Assembly: GCA_002373975.1 (NCBI GenBank)
Contig: DFKZ01000099.1
Location: forward strand, 27,888 to 91,887
Source: Lachnospiraceae bacterium UBA3632
GTDB taxonomy: Bacteria > Bacillota > Clostridia > Lachnospirales > Lachnospiraceae
Reading direction: 5' to 3'
DNA length: 64,000 nucleotides
Shown here: positions 19,038-27,600 of the stretch, piece by piece
Layout: every line of letters starts with the position of its first letter
How positions within the stretch are numbered: the first letter of the stretch is position 1
Made by a program: the position numbers and the translations under genes
The notes under the pieces: model-generated
Database searches by the model: none
The model's input: the letters and a program-made list of their open reading frames with translations, nothing else
What the model was told of the DNA's origin: nothing

Positions 19038-21188
19038 ATGAAGTCACACAGTTTTAGTAAAAAAATATATGCAATGATCCTTTCATTTGCACTTGCTGCC
19101 GCATCACTGACGGGATGTGCTTCCGATGACGACGGCAGAAATGATGACATCACTCTGCTTGATCCGGTCAGCGTATCCGTGTCCAGCGAGGTGGTTTCAA
19201 GAAGGGATATCTATAATGCGAAGGTGGTATCTGCCATTGTCTGCCCGAAGGTGACCGAGGGCTCGTTTGAAAGATCCATCAATTTTTCGTCATACGTAAA
19301 AATGCCCGGCGAATTTGTTGAGTCCGGGGACCCTGTTATCACCGGGGATACCAAAGCTATCGATAAGCAAATCAAGGAACTTACAAAGTCCATCAGAAAG
19401 ATGGAGACAAATTATAATGAGACCATCGCCGATCTTCGCAAGGATGAAGAAGAAAAGAAAGCCACATATGAATGGGACGAAGAGTTTATAAAGGATCTTG
19501 AGGGACAGGCTCCGGAAAAGGCTGATCCGAAGTACGAAGAATGGAAAGCCTATTTTGATTATCGGGATGCTTTATACCGCGACTCCATCATGGCTTACGA
19601 GTGGGCAAAGCTTGAACGCAAGGAGACAGAGGAACAGTATAACCTCGAGCATTCTTATCAGCTTTCGAAGCTTAACGAGCTTAACAGACAAAAGAATGAG
19701 CTCATGCTTCTTTCGGAAGTATCGGGTGAAGTGGTGGCTCTCGGATTCTGGAATTACAACAATTATATAAGGTATTATGAACCCGGTGACTACATAAATA
19801 AAAACACAGTCGGTGTTGCAGTGGGAGATACCTCGATCAAGCAGCTTCGCTGTGAATTTGTAAGCCAGGGAGATGTAAATAAAGCACAGGATATATATGC
19901 GATCGTTAACGGCAAGCGCTACGAAGTGCAGTATCAGTCCATGAGCACCGAGGAGTACAAAAAGCTTCTGGAAAAGAATGATGTTGTTTACGGCACCTTT
20001 ACCATAGACGATCCTTTGGGAGAAGTTAACTTCGGAGACTATGCCGTTATCGTTATGATAAACGAAATGAAAAAAGGCGTTCTCTGTGTTCCCAATTCAG
20101 CCGTAGGGACAGCAAACGGAGAGAGCTATGTTTACGTTGCCGAAGGTGAATCCTACAAGGAGCGCACCATTAGAACCGGAGCATCCGACGGAGCATATAC
20201 GGAGGTGCTTTCAGGCGTGGAAGAGGGAGAAGTGGTAAAGGCCGACTTCCATGTTAAGAACGGTGCAAGGACCACCACCCTTCAGAGGGGAAGTATCAGC
20301 AATAAATTCACCTCATCGGGATATCTTTACTATCCTTCACCTAAAAGGATCGAGAATCCGGTGGAATACGGGATCACCTATATTGACGAGATATGTGTAA
20401 AGAGATATCAGGAGGTCATCGAGGGACAGGTGATCGCCAGAGTACATGTAGTGCCCGATCAGATTGAGATAGACAGAAATGACCGCCAGCTTCTGCGACT
20501 TAATCAGAGGCTTGCGGAGCTCGTGGAAAAGGGAGAGGAAGAAAACAAAGCCCAGATCCGTGATCTGAGAGAACAGATAGCCGATGTGAGCGAGCTTTTG
20601 ACCGACATGAGAAATGATGCGAAGGTTACGGAGATAGTGGCATTTTCCGGCGGTATCATCACCGATGTTCTTGATGCGGAGGCCGGGGACCTTTTAAAGT
20701 CGGGCGATGCAGTGGCAAGACTTTCGGATGAGAGCTCAAGTTTTATCGTAGTGCAGGATGAAGACAAAAAGCTTTCAAAGGGAAATAAGGTTAATGTGAC
20801 TTATACAGGTCCCGACGGAAATAAAGCCGTGGTGGAAGGCGAAGTAGTCACTGCCAATGCGATGACTCTCAGCAAAGATTTACAGGCAGATTTTGCACTT
20901 GTCAGACTGCCTGCCGATGTTGTTGCGATCATTTCCGGAACAAATCAGGATTCAAGCGGATGGTGGAATATCACCTGGCTTGAAGTGGAGGCTACTTTAA
21001 GGAGCATGGACAATGTTATCCTGATCCCCAAGAGTGCCGTATATGAAGTGAAGGGCTCGACCTATGTCACCGTGCGTGATGACAACGGAGCTCTCAGAAT
21101 GGTCAGCTTTATCGCAGGGGGAAGCGACCTTGAGAATTACTGGGTCGCAGAAGGCCTTGAGGAGGGGATGACGATATGCTGGGAATAA
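19038..21188 (+). CDS. Double-length HlyD-like adaptor lipoprotein of the same export system
   Basis: This 716-residue protein has a signal peptide with lipobox LTGC. It appears to hold two membrane-fusion units in tandem. The first, about residues 45-410, has half-lipoyl strands around a coiled hairpin (about 110-230) and ends in VPNSAVGTANGESYVYVAEG. The second, about 415-716, has its own short coiled coil (LLRLNQRLAELVEKGEEEN) and ends in IPKSAVYEVKGSTYVTVRDD. The repeated PxSAVxxxxGxxYVxV element marks the duplication. The start abuts the stop of the previous adaptor and the end overlaps the permease start by 13 bases. Typical adaptors have about 350-450 residues, so this is unusually long. 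Confidence 0.78.
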   Translation: MKSHSFSKKIYAMILSFALAAASLTGCASDDDGRNDDITLLDPVSVSVSSEVVSRRDIYNAKVVSAIVCPKVTEGSFERSINFSSYVKMPGEFVESGDPVITGDTKAIDKQIKELTKSIRKMETNYNETIADLRKDEEEKKATYEWDEEFIKDLEGQAPEKADPKYEEWKAYFDYRDALYRDSIMAYEWAKLERKETEEQYNLEHSYQLSKLNELNRQKNELMLLSEVSGEVVALGFWNYNNYIRYYEPGDYINKNTVGVAVGDTSIKQLRCEFVSQGDVNKAQDIYAIVNGKRYEVQYQSMSTEEYKKLLEKNDVVYGTFTIDDPLGEVNFGDYAVIVMINEMKKGVLCVPNSAVGTANGESYVYVAEGESYKERTIRTGASDGAYTEVLSGVEEGEVVKADFHVKNGARTTTLQRGSISNKFTSSGYLYYPSPKRIENPVEYGITYIDEICVKRYQEVIEGQVIARVHVVPDQIEIDRNDRQLLRLNQRLAELVEKGEEENKAQIRDLREQIADVSELLTDMRNDAKVTEIVAFSGGIITDVLDAEAGDLLKSGDAVARLSDESSSFIVVQDEDKKLSKGNKVNVTYTGPDGNKAVVEGEVVTANAMTLSKDLQADFALVRLPADVVAIISGTNQDSSGWWNITWLEVEATLRSMDNVILIPKSAVYEVKGSTYVTVRDDNGALRMVSFIAGGSDLENYWVAEGLEEGMTICWE

Positions 21189-23977
21189 GTTTACTTAAGA
21201 TGTGGCATAAAAAATGGATGAACCTGAGCCTGCTTCTGGGCTGCATCCTTCTGGTGGCCACTGCAGTCAGTTTCCCGCTCTATCAGGAAGCTGCATACGA
21301 CAGAATGCTTCAGGATGAATTCAATTATTTCCTGAGCTCAAGGGGAGAATGGCCCGCACAGCTTAATATGTCCATCGTTTCCAAGAAGGATAAAGGGGGC
21401 GCCTCGATAAGTGCAATGGAGGAGCTCCTTCCCGATGTTTATGATGATTTCGGCGTAAAGGAAAAAGAGACGATTTATTACTATGCGCTTCAGAGGAACG
21501 GTATACATTCCGAGATGCTCAGAAATGATGCCGAGGATCTGTATGCCAAGCTTGCCGCCAAAACCGGCATTGAAGACCATGTCAGGATGGTAAGCGGTGA
21601 GATGTATTCACAGTCGGGACTTACCGAAGACGGCGCGATAGAAGTAGTTATCAGTCAGGACTGCATGGTCAAGCAGGGATATATCCTTGGAGAGACCATC
21701 TGCTTTGACGCTCTTACAACCTACGAAAACGAGCCTTTAAGACTCTATATCAAGGGTGTGTTTGACAAGAGCGATGAAGGCGATTTCTATTGGATGGAAA
21801 AGCAGGGAGAATTAAATGAAGTCTGCTTTATGAATATGGACCTTTTCAGGTCGATGTTCACGGGGGAAAAGGCGGGTGGATTCTCCATCAACTGCTATTA
21901 TTATGCGATGTTTGATTACAACTCGCTGAAAGCCTCCGATATGGGACGCATCTCAAATATGATGGATTACTATCTGTATGACAGTGATTATTCGTCCGTT
22001 ATCGACAGCCCGCTTCTTGCAGAGCTTATTGAGGATTATAACAACAAGCATTCCAGGATCTCGGCAACACTCATCATTCTGCAGATACCTGTACTTATCA
22101 TGCTTGCAGCATTCCTGCTCATGATCTCGGGACAGATGTACGAGATGGAGAGAAATGAAATATCAGTAATAAAGAGTCGTGGAAGCTCAAGAGCGCAGAT
22201 ATTCAGGATGTATCTCTTCCAGGGAGTGGTGCTGGTGATCGGCGGCGCCGCACTGGGAATTCCCTTGGGAATGGCTATGAGCAGGCTACTGGGAGCTGCA
22301 AGGAATTTTCTTATCTTCGACTTTTCGGAAAAGCTTGCCGTGCGCTTCACTCCTTTTGCTGCAATTTATGCCGGAGGCGCGATGCTTTTAGGGCTTGTAT
22401 GCCTTACTGTTCCCGCGATCAGGCACAGCCGCGTATCCATAGTTAATCTCAAGCAGCAGAAGGCTCTTAAGAAAAAGAGCTTCTGGGAAAAGATATTCCT
22501 GGATGTTATATGTATAGCCATAGCCGGATACGGTTATTACAATTTCCGCAGAAATTCCGCCTCCATGGCTGAGAGCGTACTTACCGGAAAAGCGCTGGAT
22601 CCGCTTCTGTATCTGAGCTCTTCGCTTATGATAATAGGTCTGGGACTGCTGTTTTTAAGACTGCAGCCGCTTATTCTGAAGCTGATCTTTACAATAGGCA
22701 AAAAGCGCTGGAAGCCTGCCGCATTTGTATCCTTTATGGAAAATGTCAAGAACGGGCGCAAGCAGCAGCTGATCATGCTCTTCCTCATAATGACCGTGTC
22801 GCTGGGCATGTACCACTCCGCAGTAGCACGCACTATAGTAGAGAACACCATCCGGAACACTGATTACAAGGACGGATGTGATCTGGTGCTCAAGGAGGTC
22901 TGGACCGCCATAACCGACAGCAACGGGGCCGCCACGGGCGGATATGTGGTTCCGGATATGGAAAAGTATGTGTCTGCCGACTTTATCGACAGCTACACCA
23001 AAGTCATCAATCTCGATTCTGCCAAGGTTACCGGAGTACAGGGCGGGGATGTGAATGTCAGACTGATGGGTATCAATACCAAGGAGTTTGGACGAATCAC
23101 ATATGTGGACAAAAGACTTCTCGGAAAGCATTATTATGAGTATCTGAATGAACTGGCAGTGTCGGAAAACGGCCTTATCGTATCCTCCAATTTCAGGGAT
23201 AAGCTTGGCCTTAAGGTGGGTGATACCATTTCTTATTCCGTAAGCAATGTGGGAAGCGCAAGCGGTGTGATCATAGACTTTATCGATTATTTCCCTGCCT
23301 ACGCACCCGAGACCATGACTCAGAAGCCGGACGGAACGGTCGATACCGAGGCAAATTATATCGTGATAGGGCATTATGATTATATGTCCGGAAAGCTTGG
23401 ACAGGTACCCTATGAAATATGGGCAAGCCTCAAAAAGAATGCCGATGAGAATGCCATCTATGACTGGATAAGGGAAAACGATGTGCGCCTCACAAAATAT
23501 ATAAACCGTGTCAAGGATCTGGATGATGCCAGAAGCGATCCGCTCCTTCAGGGAACAAACGGTGTCCTTACCATGGGATTTGTGGTAACGCTTCTTCTGT
23601 GCGGAGTGGGATATCTTATCTACTGGATAATGGCACTTAAGGAAAGAGAGCTTGTATTCGGCGTGCTGCGCGCATCCGGATTCCATAAAAAAGAGCTCTT
23701 CCACATGCTGATAAATGAGCAGATCTTCTGCGGGCTTTTCTCAATCCTGGCAGGCTTTGGAATAGGCAAGCTCACATCATTTTTGTTCGTGCCTATCCTT
23801 CAGAAGGCATATGCGACGACGGATCAGATCCTGCCTATGACTCTGATAACCAATCAGTGGGATCTGATAAGGCTCATCGCGGTGATCGTCACGATGATGA
23901 CAGCATGCCTTGCATTCCTTACAGTCATGCTCTTTAGAATGAATGTGGCAAAAGCACTTAAGCTTGGAGAAGAATAA
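21176..23977 (+). CDS. ABC transporter permease, FtsX/MacB-like, two-module
   Basis: This 933-residue permease has one N-terminal helix, a large extracytoplasmic domain (about residues 40-300), three helices (about 305-430), further helices around 445-530, a second extracytoplasmic domain (about 540-780) and three final helices (about 790-925). That is the duplicated FtsX layout also seen in large LolC/MacB-type permeases of Firmicutes. It overlaps the second adaptor by 13 bases, and an ATPase gene follows at once. Such systems use the energy of ATP to pull or push substrates (lipoproteins, peptides, antibiotics) at the outer face of the membrane rather than pump across it. The substrate is unknown. 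Confidence 0.85.
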   Translation: MLGISLLKMWHKKWMNLSLLLGCILLVATAVSFPLYQEAAYDRMLQDEFNYFLSSRGEWPAQLNMSIVSKKDKGGASISAMEELLPDVYDDFGVKEKETIYYYALQRNGIHSEMLRNDAEDLYAKLAAKTGIEDHVRMVSGEMYSQSGLTEDGAIEVVISQDCMVKQGYILGETICFDALTTYENEPLRLYIKGVFDKSDEGDFYWMEKQGELNEVCFMNMDLFRSMFTGEKAGGFSINCYYYAMFDYNSLKASDMGRISNMMDYYLYDSDYSSVIDSPLLAELIEDYNNKHSRISATLIILQIPVLIMLAAFLLMISGQMYEMERNEISVIKSRGSSRAQIFRMYLFQGVVLVIGGAALGIPLGMAMSRLLGAARNFLIFDFSEKLAVRFTPFAAIYAGGAMLLGLVCLTVPAIRHSRVSIVNLKQQKALKKKSFWEKIFLDVICIAIAGYGYYNFRRNSASMAESVLTGKALDPLLYLSSSLMIIGLGLLFLRLQPLILKLIFTIGKKRWKPAAFVSFMENVKNGRKQQLIMLFLIMTVSLGMYHSAVARTIVENTIRNTDYKDGCDLVLKEVWTAITDSNGAATGGYVVPDMEKYVSADFIDSYTKVINLDSAKVTGVQGGDVNVRLMGINTKEFGRITYVDKRLLGKHYYEYLNELAVSENGLIVSSNFRDKLGLKVGDTISYSVSNVGSASGVIIDFIDYFPAYAPETMTQKPDGTVDTEANYIVIGHYDYMSGKLGQVPYEIWASLKKNADENAIYDWIRENDVRLTKYINRVKDLDDARSDPLLQGTNGVLTMGFVVTLLLCGVGYLIYWIMALKERELVFGVLRASGFHKKELFHMLINEQIFCGLFSILAGFGIGKLTSFLFVPILQKAYATTDQILPMTLITNQWDLIRLIAVIVTMMTACLAFLTVMLFRMNVAKALKLGEE

Positions 23978-23984
23978 AAACGAT

Positions 23985-24698
23985 ATGAGTAACAATGTTA
24001 TAGAAGTGCAAAATGTGTCAAGAGCCTTCCCGGTACCGGGGGGTGAGTTCTGGGCGCTGAAAAAGATAAATGCGGAAGTCCCCGAGGGATCATTTGTGAT
24101 CCTTAAAGGACGTTCAGGATCGGGTAAGACCACGCTTTTAAACCTTATATGTACGCTGGATAAACCCACAGAAGGGATAATCAAAATAGACGGAACCGAT
24201 GTGTCGACTCTTTCGGATTATGAGAAGGAAGAGATGAGACGCAGCAAGATGGGTTTTGTGTTCCAGTCGGTATCTCTTATCCCTTCCCTCAATGCCTTTC
24301 AGAATGTGGAGTTTTCCATGAGAATGGCGGGAATTAAGCCCGGCCGCGAAAGAGATGCCCGGGTTGAAGAATGCCTGAGGCTTGTGGGACTGGGTAACCG
24401 CATGACCCATATGCCGGCGGAGATGTCCGGAGGTGAGCAGCAGAGGGTGGCGATAGCACGAGCCCTTGCTCATAAGCCGAGATTGCTTCTGGCGGATGAG
24501 CCCACAGCGGAGCTTGACAGCGCTATGGCTGCGAGAGTGGCTCAGCTCTTCGGAGAGATGAGTAAAAAAGAAGGAATATCGATCCTTATGACCACCCATG
24601 ATGTGGGACTTATGGGGGCAGCGGACTTCCTTATCGAACTCGAGAACGGGGAAAGAATAGATGACAGAAAAGAAAAAGAAAGCGGAAGCGAAAGCTGA
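23985..24698 (+). CDS. ABC transporter ATP-binding protein, MacB/LolD type (first)
   Basis: The protein has 237 residues from the ATG at 23985, which has GGAGAAG upstream; an earlier in-frame ATG would overlap the permease. Walker A is GRSGSGKTT, the signature is MSGGEQQRVAIARAL, and Walker B is LLLADEPTAELD. The Q-loop, D-loop and H-loop (MTTHD) are present, so it should be active. It overlaps the next ATPase gene by 38 bases. Two different ATPases for one large permease suggest a heterodimer, or one ATPase used by another permease. Confidence 0.92.
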   Translation: MSNNVIEVQNVSRAFPVPGGEFWALKKINAEVPEGSFVILKGRSGSGKTTLLNLICTLDKPTEGIIKIDGTDVSTLSDYEKEEMRRSKMGFVFQSVSLIPSLNAFQNVEFSMRMAGIKPGRERDARVEECLRLVGLGNRMTHMPAEMSGGEQQRVAIARALAHKPRLLLADEPTAELDSAMAARVAQLFGEMSKKEGISILMTTHDVGLMGAADFLIELENGERIDDRKEKESGSES

Positions 24699-25719
24699 AG
24701 CCGAAGCCGAAGTAAAAACTGAAGAAAAGGCTGAAGCCGGGGCGAAGGCTGAAGAGAAAGCCGAAGAAAAGGCCGGGGCAGAAGAGAAAGCCGAAAAAAA
24801 GGCCGGATCCAAGGCTGAAGAGAAAAAAGAAGAGGGCCCCGGCCCCATGATAAAGGCTGAGAATCTTGTCAAGATATATAAGACAAAGGAGACAGAAGTG
24901 CTGGCTCTGCAGGGTCTTGATCTTACAGTACAGGAGGGAGAACTCACCGCCATCATCGGAAACAGCGGAAGCGGTAAATCCACTTTCCTTAACATGATAG
25001 GCGGGCTTGACAGACCCAGCGCGGGTTCACTCTTTGTGGCAGGCAGCAATCTTTTTACAATGACGGAAAAAGAGCTGGTTCTTTATAAGCGTGACACAGT
25101 CGGATTTGTGTGGCAGAATAATGGTAGAAATATGCTTCCTTTCCTTTCCGCTCTTGAGAATGTAATGATGCCCATGCATCTTTCCGGAACTCCGGAAAAG
25201 CATGATAAGGCAATGGAACTTCTGGAGCTTGTCGGAATGGCTCACAAGAAGGCGAGCCGCATGAATATGCTATCGGGCGGTGAACAGCAGAGAGTGGCCA
25301 TAGCAATAGCGCTTGCCAACTCACCCAAGCTTCTTCTTGCGGACGAGCCCACCGGAAGTGTGGATACCAAAACGGCAAATTATATCTTTGACGTATTCAC
25401 CGAGTTAAACAGACGGGGACAGACCATCCTGATAGTTACCCATGACACGGCACTCTCCAAAAAGGTTAAGAGAGTCGTGGCCATAAGGGACGGAAAGATA
25501 AGCTCGGAGCGTGTGCTCAAGGAGGCGTACGCCGACAGACTCAAAGAGAGTGATATCGACTGGAGAAGCGAGGATACTCAGGATGAGTACGCGGTGCTTG
25601 ATAAGGTGGGAAGACTTCAGCTTCCGCAGGAGATGGTATCGGAGCTTGGACTTTCGGATAATAAGGTTAAAGTGTTTGTAAAAGACGGACAGATAGTAAT
25701 AGCAAAGCCGGAGGAATAA
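24661..25719 (+). CDS. ABC transporter ATP-binding protein with Lys/Glu/Ala-rich N-terminus and AbrB-like tail (second)
   Basis: This 352-residue ATPase has a standard core (about residues 63-285): Walker A GNSGSGKSTF, signature LSGGEQQRVAIAIAL, Walker B LLLADEPTGSVD. Residues 1-62 are almost only Lys, Glu and Ala in AEEKAEEKA-like repeats. The last 45 residues read like a SpoVT/AbrB swapped-hairpin (VGRLQLPQEMVSELGL, then VKVFVKDGQIVIAKPE). A start at ATG 24847, with GAGGG ten bases upstream, would give a normal-length ATPase. The frame is open and in phase across the overlap with the preceding gene, so both starts remain possible. It probably pairs with the previous ATPase on the FtsX-like permease. 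Confidence 0.9.
   Translation: MTEKKKKAEAKAEAEAEVKTEEKAEAGAKAEEKAEEKAGAEEKAEKKAGSKAEEKKEEGPGPMIKAENLVKIYKTKETEVLALQGLDLTVQEGELTAIIGNSGSGKSTFLNMIGGLDRPSAGSLFVAGSNLFTMTEKELVLYKRDTVGFVWQNNGRNMLPFLSALENVMMPMHLSGTPEKHDKAMELLELVGMAHKKASRMNMLSGGEQQRVAIAIALANSPKLLLADEPTGSVDTKTANYIFDVFTELNRRGQTILIVTHDTALSKKVKRVVAIRDGKISSERVLKEAYADRLKESDIDWRSEDTQDEYAVLDKVGRLQLPQEMVSELGLSDNKVKVFVKDGQIVIAKPEE
24664..24846 (+). repeat. Low-complexity AEEKA-type coding repeat
   Basis: About 60 codons encode imperfect runs of Ala-Glu-Glu-Lys-Ala at the start of the second ATPase (or, if translation starts at 24847, between the two ATPase genes). The bases are GAA/GCC/AAG-rich, a pattern that can arise by slippage. If translated it would form a highly charged single helix. 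Confidence 0.7.
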
Positions 25720-25720
25720 T

Positions 25721-26671
25721 ATGGCAAAAGCAAGATTTCATTTACCGGGGTTAAGATTCAATTATCCCTTAAACATGTTCTGGGTGAGCATGCAAAAGGC
25801 CCATCCCGAGTATTTCAGGGAAGTGGAGATCGCTTCGTTTTTCGGAGAATTTCCCATGTCTCTCTGGACGGGAGGAAGATTCGTAGGCGGAGACCAGTGC
25901 GATGCGGGCTATATCAAGAACGTCATTAAGAGCGTTAACGATCTTGGCATTCCCATCAGATACACTTACACCAATCCCGAGATAACGGAAGCGGATCTGG
26001 ACGATCCCTACTGCAATTTCTGCATGAAGTGCGCGGATAACGGAATGAACGAGGTCATGATCTTTTCGCCCGTTCTTGAGAAGTATCTGCGTGAGAAATA
26101 TCCCAATTTCAAATATAACTCTTCAACCTGTAAAGAGATAAAGGATCTGGACACTTTAAATGCCGAGATCGCAAAGGATTACCAGTATGTGGTCCTGGAT
26201 TATAATCTCAACTACAGATGGGACATTCTGGAAAAAGTGGAGCATCCCGAGAAACTGGAACTTCTTGTAAACACCCTGTGCATTCCCGACTGCCCAAGGC
26301 GCGGAGATCACTACAAAAATCAGGCGCAGAACGAGAGGATCGTTATCAGAAACCGCGAGCTTCCTCCCGAAAAGCGCATACCGGTTATTCCCTGGCACTG
26401 CGAGTACGGTGACAAGAATAATATCCACACCATTCAGAATTACAAGACATTTATAAAACCCGACGATATCTGGGAAAAGTACATTCCCATGGGTATCACC
26501 AACTTCAAGATAGAGGGCCGCACAGCAAACCTTTTCTCACTTATCGACACCTACTGCTTCTTTATGCTGAAGCCCGAATATGCCGGCGAAGCAAGGCTCC
26601 TTCTCATCAACAACCTTATGCACGCCGGAGTCGTCACAGTAAACAAACCAAGGCCTTCGAGATGGCCATAA
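25721..26671 (+). CDS. Peptidase U32-like protein, paralog 1
   Basis: The 316-residue protein has no signal peptide or membrane helix. The fold looks like a U32-type barrel. The clearest hints are the Cys motif CIPDCPRRGDHY (C187, C191), a further Cys (C227) and, near the end, GITNFKIEGRT, which matches the KIEGR element of U32 proteins that bind an iron-sulfur cluster. An extra CNFCMKC cluster lies at about 98-104. The start is one base after the ATPase stop, so it is translated with the export operon. U32 members act in RNA or cofactor modification, or as peptidases; the substrate here is unknown. A paralog follows after ten bases. Confidence 0.6.
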   Translation: MAKARFHLPGLRFNYPLNMFWVSMQKAHPEYFREVEIASFFGEFPMSLWTGGRFVGGDQCDAGYIKNVIKSVNDLGIPIRYTYTNPEITEADLDDPYCNFCMKCADNGMNEVMIFSPVLEKYLREKYPNFKYNSSTCKEIKDLDTLNAEIAKDYQYVVLDYNLNYRWDILEKVEHPEKLELLVNTLCIPDCPRRGDHYKNQAQNERIVIRNRELPPEKRIPVIPWHCEYGDKNNIHTIQNYKTFIKPDDIWEKYIPMGITNFKIEGRTANLFSLIDTYCFFMLKPEYAGEARLLLINNLMHAGVVTVNKPRPSRWP

Positions 26672-26681
26672 GAGGTAAAAA

Positions 26682-27590
26682 ATGTCCAAAAACATCTACT
26701 GGCATCTGCCGGGATTCTGCTACTTCAAAAATCTTAATACCGCCATCATTGAGCTCATGCGCGAATACCGTAACTGTTTCTATGAAGGTTACCGCGTGGG
26801 GAGTGTCTACGGCACCTTCCCCGGCGCAATATGGAACGGCGGAAGGACTGTCCTCGGATTCACATCCAAGAATGATATCCAGACAGTTCTGAAAAACTAT
26901 AATTCCAAAAACGTCCCGGTCAGATTTACTTGGACCAATCCGCTCATAGAAGAGAAGCATTTAAATGACACGCTCTGCAATCTTATCATGCATGAAGCGG
27001 ATAACGGAATGAATCAGGTACTGGTCAATTCACCGATTCTGGAAGACTACCTGAGAAAGAATTATCCCGGATTTAAATTCATATCTTCAACCACAAAAAG
27101 GATCAAGGATCTGGACACACTCAAAGCAGAGCTGGATAAAGACTATTTCATGGTGGTACTCGATTACGACATGAACCACAATGAAGAGGTATTAAAGAGC
27201 CTGGAGCCTGTGGCTGAGAGAGTGGAGATACTGGTGGACGAGATCTGCTTTCCCGATTGCCCCAAGCGTCTCGACCATTACAGGGATGAGGCGGCGAAGC
27301 AGCTTGAATTTGACGTGGCAAAGCCCTTTCCCTGCCCCAACAGACAGCAGACCAAATCCTTTGAAGGCGACTGCATGACAAGGCCGCATTTTATCTCAAA
27401 GGAGGAGATCGGAAGCTACATTGAAAGGGGCTATGAAAACTTTAAGCTGGTGGGACGAGGACTCCCTCAGCAGCTGGCACTGGATTCTTATCTCTATTAT
27501 CTGGTAAAGGATGATGACAGAGATTTTATAAGAAATCAGATCTACAAAAAAGTAACCGAAATGAACAACAAACAGGCACAGAGAAGATAG
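26682..27590 (+). CDS. Peptidase U32-like protein, paralog 2
   Basis: The 302-residue protein is clearly related to the preceding gene along its whole length: shared elements include ADNGMN, PILE.YLR..YP.FK, KDLDTL and VVLDYD/N. The Cys motif recurs as CFPDCPKRLDHY (C189, C193), followed by C218 and C231, while the late motif has drifted from KIEGR to KLVGR. The extra CNFCMKC cluster of paralog 1 is absent, so the two are not equivalent and may form a heterodimer or act on different substrates. It lies ten bases before the GH115 gene, which ties the pair to the xylan operon by position. The U32 relation is my inference from motifs. Confidence 0.58.
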   Translation: MSKNIYWHLPGFCYFKNLNTAIIELMREYRNCFYEGYRVGSVYGTFPGAIWNGGRTVLGFTSKNDIQTVLKNYNSKNVPVRFTWTNPLIEEKHLNDTLCNLIMHEADNGMNQVLVNSPILEDYLRKNYPGFKFISSTTKRIKDLDTLKAELDKDYFMVVLDYDMNHNEEVLKSLEPVAERVEILVDEICFPDCPKRLDHYRDEAAKQLEFDVAKPFPCPNRQQTKSFEGDCMTRPHFISKEEIGSYIERGYENFKLVGRGLPQQLALDSYLYYLVKDDDRDFIRNQIYKKVTEMNNKQAQRR

Positions 27591-27600
27591 GGGAAAACAT

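Noticed and set aside
22655..23704. Open frame of about 350 codons on the minus strand
   Set aside because: It lies wholly inside the FtsX-like permease gene, has no recognisable motif, and the plus-strand gene has clear membrane domains and ATPase neighbours. It is a shadow frame.
24664..24846. Frameshift or assembly error in the AEEKA region
   Set aside because: The frame is continuous and in phase with the ATPase core, and the repeat uses varied synonymous codons; a true low-complexity segment is simpler.
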